This document shows positions 1-7,631 of a stretch of DNA of 64,000 nt, piece after piece (the stretch's first letter is position 1; every line of letters starts with the position of its first letter). The position numbers were made by a program, and so were the translations under genes. Origin of the DNA: an uncultured Duncaniella sp. Lineage in GTDB: Bacteria; Bacteroidota; Bacteroidia; Bacteroidales; Muribaculaceae. The notes beneath the pieces were generated by a model. The model was not told where the DNA came from, made no database searches, and was given only the letters and a program-made list of their open reading frames with translations. Where the stretch lies: contig CAJULW010000033.1 in the NCBI GenBank assembly GCA_910587515.1, positions 1 to 64,000 of the forward strand, written 5' to 3'.

Positions 1-113
1 GTACCGCCATCAAAACGACGACCGCAGTCCCTGCATTTATATCGTTGAGTACGGCCTCTCAGACCGTTCCTGACCACATTTTTAGACCCGCAGAAAAAGC
101 ATTTTTTAACCAT
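1..113 (-). CDS. Transposase N-terminus, zinc-binding type (partial, runs off left edge)
   Basis: The first 37 codons of a minus-strand gene start at the ATG complementary to 111-113 and run off the window. The translation holds a zinc ribbon with paired cysteines C5/C8 and C27/C30, separated by a basic stretch (RNGLRGRTQRYKC), followed by RRFDGG. This N-terminal zinc ribbon is typical of Bacteroidota insertion-sequence transposases, for example those annotated as IS256 family, variant Zn-binding type. The family assignment is inference because the DDE domain lies outside the window. A bare zinc-ribbon protein is the alternative. Confidence 0.6.
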   Translation of the reverse strand, partial: MVKKCFFCGSKNVVRNGLRGRTQRYKCRDCGRRFDGG

Positions 114-226
114 ATCAATGATTATCTTCGCAAAGATAATAAAATCAATGGTTTACACGCAATCCATCACCCCAAATGTCCAACCTGCCTAAATTAAATA
201 TATCGGTGTTAATAATTGTTTGCCTA

Positions 227-250
227 TATGTTGTACCTGGGTACAACATA
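227..250. repeat. Perfect inverted repeat, 11-bp arms
   Basis: TATGTTGTACC, a 2-nt spacer (TG), and GGTACAACATA form a perfect palindrome 114 bp upstream of the transposase start. There is no T-run, so a terminator is unlikely. It could be a repressor operator or a terminal inverted repeat of the element at the left edge. No second copy was found in the window. Confidence 0.6.
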
Positions 251-343
251 GGTGAAACATTTTGCGATAAGAGTAGTAAAAAACCGATATAACGCGAAAT
301 AAATTAGGGTGTTTTATAAGTTGTTATGCTATATAAGCACACG

Positions 344-390
344 AAAAACACTGAAAACCAATTGCTAACTCATTGGTTTTCAGTGTTTTT
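344..390 (-). terminator. Terminator of tRNA-Ser
   Basis: Perfect 19-bp stem (AAAAACACTGAAAACCAAT at 344-362, complement at 372-390) with a 9-nt loop. It lies immediately 3' of tRNA-Ser, and the transcript ends in U-rich sequence. The A and T runs on both sides would allow termination in either direction. Confidence 0.9.
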
Positions 391-393
391 AAG

Positions 394-481
394 CGGAGTG
401 GGCGAGATTCGAACTCGCGAACCGCTTTTGACGGTTACACGCTTTCCAGGCGTGCCTCTTCAGCCACTCGAGCACCACTCC
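394..481 (-). tRNA. tRNA-Ser (anticodon GGA)
   Basis: An 88-nt cloverleaf on the minus strand. The 7-bp acceptor stem pairs GGAGTGG with CCACTCC and the discriminator base is G. The anticodon stem-loop CACGC-CTGGAAA-GCGTG gives anticodon GGA, reading UCC and UCU. The long variable arm is typical of serine tRNAs, and the T-arm carries GTTCGAATC. No CCA is encoded. A consensus promoter lies 42 nt upstream and a strong terminator directly follows. Confidence 0.97.
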
Positions 482-522
482 AGGTACTTACAATCGAAAG
501 AACGTGATTGTTTTTACGGATG

Positions 523-553
523 CAAAGGTATGCAATTAATTCGTATTGTGCAA
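523..553 (-). promoter_or_regulatory. Promoter of tRNA-Ser
   Basis: Read on the minus strand: TTG (complement of 551-553), 20 nt, TACCTTTG (complement of 523-530). This matches the Bacteroidota housekeeping consensus TTG-N19-21-TAnnTTTG. Transcription would start about 35 nt before the mature tRNA. Confidence 0.85.
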
Positions 554-669
554 ATTTTTCCGATAATCGTAATTGGGGGCTTTGAAACAATTGAATATAG
601 ATAGCGTGTTAAATATATATAGTTTGAATTTATAGCATATTTTAAATGTGCCGTTAACGGGATTATTAG

Positions 670-677
670 TAATTTTG
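670..677 (+). promoter_or_regulatory. -7 element upstream of the GSCFA gene
   Basis: TAATTTTG matches TAnnTTTG exactly, but no TTG lies at the expected -33 spacing. The predicted transcript start, near 683, is only slightly upstream of a possible TTG start at 695. That favours the ATG at 710. Confidence 0.5.
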
Positions 678-709
678 TATCAATCATCAAACAATTGCTA
701 TTTTTCCTG

Positions 710-1711
710 ATGGATTTCCGAACGATAGTTCGTCCTGTAGAAGGGCGACAAGGTCTTATAAAACATGGTGTTCCGCTGATATTGATCGGTTCTTGTTTCA
801 GTGACAATATCGGTCGTTGTCTTTGTGATGAGCTTTTTGATGTGGATGTCAATCCTTTTGGACCGATATACAACCCGTTGTCAATAAAGAGAGGTCTGGA
901 GGTGTTGAGTACGAATGAAGCGGTCGGACAGAGAGACATTATTTTTCGTGATGGACTCTTCCGGAGTTTTTTGTTTCATTCACGCTATTCGGATCCGGAT
1001 GAGGAAAATGCGATAAAACTGATGAATTCGCGTATAGAAAACGGCCATGCGATGTTGCGTGAAGCATCTGTTGTTATCATCACTTTAGGTACTACAAGGG
1101 CATTTGTCTCACGTGAGAGCGGGCAGGTAGTGGCTAATTGTCATAAAGTCCCGGCTTCGGAATTTGAGTTGTATAATTTATCGCTTGCCGATACTGTGAA
1201 GGCTCTTAATGATATAGTGGAGATTATAAAGAAATGTAGCCCGGAAGCCCACGTGATGTTCACTGTAAGTCCGTTGAGATATACCGAACTCGGTGCGCAT
1301 GGCAATCAGCTGTCAAAAGCTGTTCTCTTGCTTGGCGTTGATGAAGTGGTAAAGGCTTATGAAGATGATTCCGTTAGTTATTTTCCGGCTTATGAGATAA
1401 TGATGGACGATCTGAGGGACTATCGGTTTTATGCGGATGATATGAAGCATCCCTCACCGATGGCTGTGAATTATATTTATGACCTTTTCCGTGAATCGTT
1501 CTTCAATGCCGAGACTATTAAAATCGCACGGGAGTCTTCGGCATTGACAAGGCGTTTGTCGCATCGGATAATGTCCGCATCACCTGAATCGGTTGAAAAA
1601 GAGATGAACTCACGCGAGATGGCTACGCGTCGATTGCTTGAAAATTATCCTAAACTCACATACGCCTATAGGCGTTATATTAATACATTATTATCGAATA
1701 ATGGAATATAA
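710..1711 (+). CDS. GSCFA family (SGNH-like) protein
   Basis: A 333-residue protein with the family-naming GSCF motif at residues 27-30 (ILIGSCFSDNIG), followed by NPFGPIYNPLSI. A DDMKHPSPMAVNYIYD segment near residue 245 would supply the Asp/His part of an SGNH-type site. The family is related to GDSL/SGNH esterases, and its substrate is not established. An in-frame TTG at 695 would add five residues, but ATG 710 gives the usual MxFRT start of Bacteroidales homologues. The 3' end overlaps murF-alr by 11 nt, so the two are co-transcribed. That coupling suggests, but does not prove, a cell-envelope role. Confidence 0.85.
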   Translation: MDFRTIVRPVEGRQGLIKHGVPLILIGSCFSDNIGRCLCDELFDVDVNPFGPIYNPLSIKRGLEVLSTNEAVGQRDIIFRDGLFRSFLFHSRYSDPDEENAIKLMNSRIENGHAMLREASVVIITLGTTRAFVSRESGQVVANCHKVPASEFELYNLSLADTVKALNDIVEIIKKCSPEAHVMFTVSPLRYTELGAHGNQLSKAVLLLGVDEVVKAYEDDSVSYFPAYEIMMDDLRDYRFYADDMKHPSPMAVNYIYDLFRESFFNAETIKIARESSALTRRLSHRIMSASPESVEKEMNSREMATRRLLENYPKLTYAYRRYINTLLSNNGI

Positions 1712-4175
1712 GATTAAAGATATAGCAGATATAATCGGGGCGGTTCCGGTTTTATCGGACCCGGATTCAAAGATTTCCCGGCTGCTTACCGACAGCCGGT
1801 CGTTGACATGTCCGTCCGAGTCTCTTTTCTTTGCTATAAAAACAAGCTCCGGTGACGGCCACAGATATATAAGACAGTTGTATGAGGACGGTGTGAGGAA
1901 CTTTGTGGTGACTGATCTTCCCGACGATCTTTCTGTAATGCCTGAGGCGAATTTTTTGTCGGTTGATTCTTCTCTTGTCGCTTTGCGAACGTTGGCCATA
2001 TATCATCGTCGTTGTTTTGACATTCCGGTTATCGCTATAACAGGCAGCAGGGGTAAAACAACTGTCAAAGAGTGGCTTAATCAGCTATTACAAACCGATA
2101 TGGTGATTACCAGGAGTCCGCGTAGCTATAATTCGCAGATAGGTGTGCCGCTGTCTGTCTGGAGGATTGAGGCTGATACATGCCTTGGTATTTTTGAAGC
2201 CGGTATATCTATGCCGGGGGAGATGTCGGCTCTTAAAGAAATACTTGCTCCGCGTATTGGTATTTTTACAAATATCGGTACTGAACATAGTTCGGGTTTT
2301 GTTTCGATAGAGGAAAAATGTCGTGAGAAAGCGTCGTTGTTTGACGGATGTGAATGTGTGATTTATAATGGGGATGATGAATTGATCAATTCCTGTGTTG
2401 TCAAAGCTCCAGTGACGATAGCGTGGTCTCGGACAGATGCTTCCGCAGATCTGTTCATTTCGGGTGTTTATGATACGGGGTCGGTTATATCATTTTATTA
2501 TAGTTACAAAGGTGACAGTGCCAAAAGCGTGACTATTCCGGTAAACGGGGTGCATGATTTGGAAAATGCCATTCATTGTCTGGCTGTAATGCTTTATTTA
2601 GGATTCAGCCATGATGTGATTTCGGATCGAATGGGTGGATTGTGTCTTGTCGATACACGTTTGGAAGTGATCGAGGGTGTGAACGGAAGCCTTTTGATAC
2701 ATGATAATTACACAAGCGATTTTAATTCGCTTGCACCGGCTCTCGATTTCATGAAGCGTCGTTTGACTCCCGGACTGAGCGGCACTGTTATCGTGAGTGA
2801 TTTTATGCGTGAGAGGGCAGACCTGTTCTCGTTATATTCACGTATGGCCGATGATCTGGTTCAAGCTGGTGTCTCCCGTTTTGTAGGCATTGGCCCGGAA
2901 ATAAGCGGATATCGTGATCTGTTCGGAATGGATAGTCTTTTTTTTGATTCGACAGATGATTTTTTGGAGAAAGTTTCGACCAGCGATTTCCATGACGAAC
3001 TGATTTTGGTCAAAGGTGCTCCGCAGTTTGAATTTCACCGTATATGTGAATTGCTTGAAGCCCGTCAACATGAGACTGTGCTTGAAATAAACCTTGATGC
3101 AGTCATAGATAACTTTAATGCATTCCGTTCAAAGATAAAACCTACTACGGCTATAGTATGTATGATAAAAGCATCAGGTTACGGAGCCGGATCGCATGAG
3201 CTTGCCCGGACTTTGCAGGCTCAGGGGACTTCGTATCTTGCTGTCGCTGTTCATGACGAGGGGGCGGAACTACGTCGCGCCGGCATAACAATGCCTATTC
3301 TTGTATTGAATCCTACTGTCGAGAATTTTCATGCGCTTTTTGAAGACCGTCTTGAACCGGAAATCTATAATATCGGTTTTTTGCAGGCTCTTATACGCGA
3401 AGCTTCCAGGATTGGAATTTCGGACTATCCGGTACATATAAAGATAGATTCCGGTATGCATCGTCTTGGTTTTAGAAAAGAAGATATGCCGGAATTGGTC
3501 GGATTGCTGAAATCACAGTCATATGTAAAACCTAAATCCATATTTTCTCATCTCTGTGCCGCGGATGATCCATTGGAAGATGATTACACGCGTTCTCAAT
3601 TCAGCTATTTTGAAGAATGTTGTAATATTCTTCAGGCTGCATTTCCTGAACGGAGGATACTTCGTCATATTTTAAATTCTACCGGTATAACGCGTTTCCC
3701 TGAACACCAGTTGGATATGGTGCGTCTTGGAATCGGTCTATATGGTATAAAGACTCTTGACGATGGTTCCCAGGATGATTTGAGACCTGTCTCATCGTTA
3801 TATACAGTAATAATATCGATAAAAAAATGGAAAGCTGGCACGACTGTCGGTTATAACAGACGCGGAGTGTTAAAACGTGATTCTGTAATCGCTACTGTGC
3901 CTATTGGATATGCCGACGGTATAAACCGTCATCTCGGTTATGGCAATTCCGTGATGATGGTTAAAGGCGTGAAGTGTCCTACAGTCGGAAGTATATGTAT
4001 GGATGCTTGTATGATAGATGTTACCGATGTAACGGATGTATGTATAGGAGACCGTGTCGAGGTGTTCGGTGAAAATATTCCTGTCGATGATATCGCTGAG
4101 ACACTTGGTACGATCCCGTATGAAATATTGACGTCGGTATCCCAACGGGTGAAAAGGGTCTATTATAGAGAGTAG
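1701..4175 (+). CDS. murF-alr: Bifunctional MurF / alanine racemase
   Basis: An 824-residue fusion. Residues 1-450 are MurF, which adds D-Ala-D-Ala to UDP-MurNAc-tripeptide, with P-loop GSRGKTT at 115-121 and the Mur-ligase N-terminal DSR motif at 31-33. Residues 458-824 are a PLP-dependent alanine racemase: the PLP lysine is K490 (CMIKASGYGAG), the catalytic tyrosine is Y718 (VGYNRRG), and C-terminal motifs include PIGYADG and GSICMD. Together they make D-alanine and use D-Ala-D-Ala in cytoplasmic peptidoglycan precursor synthesis. The fusion is typical of Bacteroidota. The start at 1701 overlaps the GSCFA stop. A 63-nt in-frame 5' extension is rejected because it lies inside the upstream gene and lacks similarity. 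Confidence 0.95.
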   Translation: MEYKIKDIADIIGAVPVLSDPDSKISRLLTDSRSLTCPSESLFFAIKTSSGDGHRYIRQLYEDGVRNFVVTDLPDDLSVMPEANFLSVDSSLVALRTLAIYHRRCFDIPVIAITGSRGKTTVKEWLNQLLQTDMVITRSPRSYNSQIGVPLSVWRIEADTCLGIFEAGISMPGEMSALKEILAPRIGIFTNIGTEHSSGFVSIEEKCREKASLFDGCECVIYNGDDELINSCVVKAPVTIAWSRTDASADLFISGVYDTGSVISFYYSYKGDSAKSVTIPVNGVHDLENAIHCLAVMLYLGFSHDVISDRMGGLCLVDTRLEVIEGVNGSLLIHDNYTSDFNSLAPALDFMKRRLTPGLSGTVIVSDFMRERADLFSLYSRMADDLVQAGVSRFVGIGPEISGYRDLFGMDSLFFDSTDDFLEKVSTSDFHDELILVKGAPQFEFHRICELLEARQHETVLEINLDAVIDNFNAFRSKIKPTTAIVCMIKASGYGAGSHELARTLQAQGTSYLAVAVHDEGAELRRAGITMPILVLNPTVENFHALFEDRLEPEIYNIGFLQALIREASRIGISDYPVHIKIDSGMHRLGFRKEDMPELVGLLKSQSYVKPKSIFSHLCAADDPLEDDYTRSQFSYFEECCNILQAAFPERRILRHILNSTGITRFPEHQLDMVRLGIGLYGIKTLDDGSQDDLRPVSSLYTVIISIKKWKAGTTVGYNRRGVLKRDSVIATVPIGYADGINRHLGYGNSVMMVKGVKCPTVGSICMDACMIDVTDVTDVCIGDRVEVFGENIPVDDIAETLGTIPYEILTSVSQRVKRVYYRE

Positions 4176-4222
4176 CTGATAAATATATAGAAAATAGAAC
4201 CATAACAAATACTTAATCAATT

Positions 4223-4798
4223 ATGAAATCGCCCAGTTTATACATCATCGCTGGTTGCAACGGAGCTGGAAAAACAACGGCTTCGTTCGCCTTGTTGCCT
4301 GACATTCTTAATTGTCAACAGTTTGTCAATGCCGATGAGATTGCCAAAGGCCTTTCGCCATTCCATCCTGAGAGTGTCGCGTTTGAAGCTGGGCGAATTA
4401 TGCTTGGCCGGATAGAGGAACTATTGCAGAAAGGCATCTCTTTTGCGATAGAGACCACATTGGCTACACGCAGTTACCATACTCTTGTATCCAAAGCTCA
4501 TAAGTTGGGCTATTTTGTCCATTTGCTCTATATTTGGCTTTCGTCTCCACAACTTGCCATCAGGAGGGTGGCGCAGAGAGTCAGTGAGGGTGGCCATAAT
4601 ATCCCTAATGATGTGATTGTGCGCCGTTATCACCACGGCATTGATAATCTGTTTAATTTATTCATGCCTATCGTCGACAGTTGGACGATTATTGACAATA
4701 CCCGCTGCCGCCCGCAGGTGGTAGCCAATGATACTTTGACCTTAGCACCAGAATTGTATGACCGAATTAAAAATGATGGAAAAACGCCAGTTGACTGA
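4223..4798 (+). CDS. Zeta-toxin-like P-loop kinase/ATPase
   Basis: A 191-residue protein with Walker A GCNGAGKTT at residues 11-19, then VNADEIAKGLSPF, then AIETTLA near residue 78. This order (P-loop, N-A-D-E-I, E-T-T) is seen in the zeta-toxin/PezT-like nucleotide kinase clan. Family toxins phosphorylate UDP-sugars, but many stand-alone members have unknown substrates. It lies 47 bp after murF-alr and overlaps a small downstream gene by 26 bp, as in toxin-antitoxin or regulator pairs. No consensus promoter was found in the gap, so read-through from murF-alr is possible. Alternatively it is a housekeeping ATPase and not a toxin. Confidence 0.75.
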   Translation: MKSPSLYIIAGCNGAGKTTASFALLPDILNCQQFVNADEIAKGLSPFHPESVAFEAGRIMLGRIEELLQKGISFAIETTLATRSYHTLVSKAHKLGYFVHLLYIWLSSPQLAIRRVAQRVSEGGHNIPNDVIVRRYHHGIDNLFNLFMPIVDSWTIIDNTRCRPQVVANDTLTLAPELYDRIKNDGKTPVD

Positions 4799-4967
4799 GG
4801 ATGTCACGGATAAGATAGCCCGTGGCATGGAAATAGCTGTAGAGAAATGCCTGATTGATAAAATGATAAAAGGACAGACTGTCGTCTATGCCCATGAGGA
4901 TGGTTCGATCTATACAATGTCGGCAAAAGATGCTCTTGACCATTTTCTTGCCGAGAAAGTGTTGTGA
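4773..4967 (+). CDS. Small protein paired with the zeta-like kinase (possible antitoxin)
   Basis: 64 residues starting at tandem ATG codons (4773 and 4776) inside the 3' end of the kinase gene. It is an amphipathic, charged protein (EKRQLTEDVTDKIARGMEIAVEK) with a central VVYAHEDGSIYTMSA segment and no cysteine pair, signal peptide or membrane span. I do not recognise a named family. The overlap implies translational coupling. Pairing suggests it binds or restrains the kinase, which is inference. A perfect 25-bp hairpin follows. Confidence 0.6.
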   Translation: MMEKRQLTEDVTDKIARGMEIAVEKCLIDKMIKGQTVVYAHEDGSIYTMSAKDALDHFLAEKVL

Positions 4968-4982
4968 ATTATAGTATGAAAT

Positions 4983-5043
4983 CCTGTCATATCAAAAAAC
5001 TGGCTGTGTCTCAATGATACAGCCAGTTTTTTGATATGACAGG
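4983..5043. terminator. Bidirectional terminator between convergent operons
   Basis: Perfect 25-bp stem (4983-5007 with 5019-5043), extended by G-U, U-A and C-G pairs to a 5-nt loop. The stem holds A6/T6 runs (CAAAAAACTGG). It lies between the kinase pair (+) and rubrerythrin (-) and can serve both. Confidence 0.85.
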
Positions 5044-5055
5044 TTCGGACCGAGT

Positions 5056-5637
5056 TTAGTAATTTTCGGCTTTGCGTTCGAAATAGCCTTGTTCTTTCCC
5101 GCATACCGGACACCGTTTGGGTGCTGATTTGCCTTTATGTACATATCCGCAGTGCATGCATTGCCATTCCTGATCTTCTTCACTGTAGAATTCTTGTCCG
5201 TTTGTGAGACGTTCCAGCAATTTCAGATAACGTTGCTCGTGCTGAATTTCCACGTTTGCTATATTTTTGAATAGTATGGCTACGTCTTTAAATCCTTCTT
5301 CCTCTGCTGTGGCGGAGAATGATGAGTATAGATCGCTCCATTCTTCACGTTCGCCCGCTGCGGCCTCACGGAGGTTTGTCATTGTATCGGCAACGATACC
5401 AGCCGGATAACCGGCATTGATTTTTACTACTCCGCCTTCCAGACGCGAGAAGAACATTTCGGCATGGCTTAGTTCCTGTTCAGCGGTGATAAGGAATACC
5501 CGCGCGATCTGTTCGTAGCCTTCCTCGCGAGCTTTTTTTGCAAAAAGTGTATAACGAGAACGGGCCTGGCTTTCACCGGCAAATGCAGCGAGAAGATTTT
5601 GCTCTGTACGGGTTCCTTTTATCGATTTTTTCTCCAT
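5056..5637 (-). CDS. rbr: Rubrerythrin
   Basis: A 193-residue non-haem diiron peroxidase that reduces H2O2 in the cytoplasm of anaerobes. Residues 1-150 form a four-helix bundle with iron ligands in AGES (E22), EQELSH (E53/H58 region) and NVEIQHEQRY. The C-terminal rubredoxin domain binds one Fe through C160/C163 and C176/C179. Length and domain order are standard. The start is the ATG giving MEKKSIKGTRTEQNL. It lies 60 bp downstream of the EFR1 flavodoxin/ferredoxin gene on the same strand. That protein could donate electrons, but this is inference. Confidence 0.97.
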   Translation of the reverse strand: MEKKSIKGTRTEQNLLAAFAGESQARSRYTLFAKKAREEGYEQIARVFLITAEQELSHAEMFFSRLEGGVVKINAGYPAGIVADTMTNLREAAAGEREEWSDLYSSFSATAEEEGFKDVAILFKNIANVEIQHEQRYLKLLERLTNGQEFYSEEDQEWQCMHCGYVHKGKSAPKRCPVCGKEQGYFERKAENY

Positions 5638-5696
5638 GATGGTGGTTTGAGATTGTTAATAATCAGAAAATATAGTGTTCGTATTATAAACAACTC

Positions 5697-6518
5697 TTAT
5701 ATGGATCTGGTTCGATTCGCGTGTGTTATTGGATTCAGATATTGTCCTTTGCCGATGGTTTTGTTACCATACATAACCGCGTGTCTTGGGCATACATGAT
5801 AGCAAGCAAGGCAACCAGCGCATGATTTTCCCCATATCGGATATCTGCGCTTGCGCCCTGTATTTGTCGTTGGTTCAGTCGCTGCCAAGGATATATTGTC
5901 TGTCGGACATACGGCTGCGCATCTACCGCACGATATGCAGTTTTTTGTATGATGAAATTTAGATGGTGACATGGCGTGACGTATAAACCAAGGATATATA
6001 ATTTTAGTTTTTATCCATGGAAAATTCCCTTTAGTCACATCATTTATTTTTTCAGCTTTTTCCCGATTGGCGAGCGATGCGGATATCTCTGCTATCCGTT
6101 TTGGAGCCATGGATAGTTTTTTGTCCTTGATCGGTTGGCTGTCGACATCAAATCCTTTCATGCACACATAATTATTGGGCATTTGTATGGAGTAGGCGTT
6201 TCCGGCATTCCAATTGCGTTTTGCGATATCTTTTCTCCACATCTCGGCGGCAAGTCCGCAATCGTCACCGCATGTCAATATCAGATGGTGTGTGAAGGTT
6301 GAATCTATGTCTATATTACGTATCGTATTACGGACATAAGGCGGTATGCCCCATGAATACACAGGGCAAATCCAGATTATCATGCCGCTTCCGTCTGTTA
6401 CCGATAGTGTGGAACGAGTTATATCCGGGGCCATCCGTCTTAACTCTTGGGAAAGGATTGGGGCAAGTTGCTCGGCTACATAGCGCGAATTACCAGTGCC
6501 TGAAAACCAGATTATCAT
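5697..6518 (-). CDS. EFR1 family ferredoxin (flavodoxin + 2[4Fe-4S])
   Basis: A 273-residue soluble electron carrier. An N-terminal flavodoxin-like domain carries the FMN phosphate loop FSGTGNSR (residues 6-12). Two C-terminal [4Fe-4S] motifs follow: C194/C197/C200 with C204-P, and C233/C236/C239 with C243-P. Such proteins pass low-potential electrons between cytoplasmic partners, and the specific partners are unknown. The gene begins 13 bp after the DUF2027-Smr stop, so it is the distal gene of a uvrA-DUF2027-EFR1 operon. Confidence 0.9.
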   Translation of the reverse strand: MIIWFSGTGNSRYVAEQLAPILSQELRRMAPDITRSTLSVTDGSGMIIWICPVYSWGIPPYVRNTIRNIDIDSTFTHHLILTCGDDCGLAAEMWRKDIAKRNWNAGNAYSIQMPNNYVCMKGFDVDSQPIKDKKLSMAPKRIAEISASLANREKAEKINDVTKGNFPWIKTKIIYPWFIRHAMSPSKFHHTKNCISCGRCAAVCPTDNISLAATEPTTNTGRKRRYPIWGKSCAGCLACYHVCPRHAVMYGNKTIGKGQYLNPITHANRTRSI

Positions 6519-6531
6519 TGCTGATATTTTA

Positions 6532-7602
6532 TTAGATGGTCACTTGAGTGGCTCCGAATCCGTATTCCCTGAATGAAGCATCCTGGACCATACAGTTTTT
6601 GTAACGATGGTTAAGTTCTTTCATCAGGGCGGAGCGTAAGACCCCTTCTCCTTTGCCGTGAATAAATATTATTTTCTGGCCTTTATTTTTTAGATTGGCA
6701 TCCATTATTTTACGGAATTCGTCAACCTGTAGATTTAGAATTTCTGACGGTGAGAGTCCCGCGGTGGAGTCTATAAGCTCGTCTATGTGCAGATCCACCT
6801 CTATTATTCCCGGTTTTTTGTCGTTTTTTTTATGTACAGGCTGTCTGGTCGGTCTGTCGACTGCTTTTTTTGCTTTGAGGCTGGCTTCGATTCGCGATGA
6901 GTCTATGACCATGCGTTTTCGTGGTATATCATTGGTTACTATATCTATAGCGATGACTTCTTTGTCAAAGTATGGATTGTCGTGGAAACAATGCAGTTTA
7001 AAGAATTTGGTTGTGTCGAGAGCTGTCTCTACAGCTACGGGTGATTTTATTTTGAATTCCTTGCCGGATTTGAATGCTATGAATTGTATCGCGATACGAT
7101 CCATTGCTGGTAAATTTTCTCCGGATATTTCTTCAAGAAATACTTGGATGTTCGGTTCGACTATGCCTGCATATCTTGTAGTCCATCCGATACTTTCGTC
7201 TGCGCGAGACATATATGTGAAATAAAGATAGTAATTTGAATCATTTACGAGATATGTGTCAAATGTCGTTGTATTCAAGTGTTTTATATCTTTTGGTTCG
7301 TACGCAAGTACAACGTTAAGTATTTCTCCTTCAGATGTTTCCTCTGTTTCGGTTATGTTGTCTTTCTCCTTGGATATGGTGGCGCTGGTTTGTGTTTTGG
7401 CTGTGTTTGGCATTACTGCGTCCTGTGTAAGAGCCATTTTCTTCTCTGTGACTTCCGGTGATGCGACTACGACACATTCCCGTAGTAGTGTTGGTGTTTC
7501 GAAACCATCGTCGTCGACATATGCGATGTTTCCTTCTATCTTTTTTATTATGCCGCCACCCACGGAGTTAAGGAAGCGTACACGATCACCTATTTTGGCC
7601 AT
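6532..7602 (-). CDS. DUF2027 domain protein with C-terminal Smr domain
   Basis: A 356-residue Bacteroidota protein. It starts with a small basic beta domain (MAKIGDRVRFLNSVGGG), then the DUF2027 core (about 100-260). After a Lys-rich linker comes an Smr domain (about 270-356) with the hallmark HGKGEGVLR (H315). Smr domains, as in MutS2 C-termini, have nicking or RNA/DNA-binding activity. The job of the DUF2027 part is unknown. It lies 29 bp downstream of uvrA, so the unit may relate to nucleic-acid handling, but that link is positional only. Confidence 0.88.
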   Translation of the reverse strand: MAKIGDRVRFLNSVGGGIIKKIEGNIAYVDDDGFETPTLLRECVVVASPEVTEKKMALTQDAVMPNTAKTQTSATISKEKDNITETEETSEGEILNVVLAYEPKDIKHLNTTTFDTYLVNDSNYYLYFTYMSRADESIGWTTRYAGIVEPNIQVFLEEISGENLPAMDRIAIQFIAFKSGKEFKIKSPVAVETALDTTKFFKLHCFHDNPYFDKEVIAIDIVTNDIPRKRMVIDSSRIEASLKAKKAVDRPTRQPVHKKNDKKPGIIEVDLHIDELIDSTAGLSPSEILNLQVDEFRKIMDANLKNKGQKIIFIHGKGEGVLRSALMKELNHRYKNCMVQDASFREYGFGATQVTI

Positions 7603-7631
7603 GGCTGTATGTAATTATATTAATGTATTTG

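Noticed and set aside
227..250. Palindrome considered as a rho-independent terminator
   Set aside because: No T-run on either side, so listed as operator or IS-end candidate.
326..604. Plus-strand ORF of 92 codons across the tRNA-Ser
   Set aside because: It covers the tRNA, its terminator and its promoter, and has no protein features.
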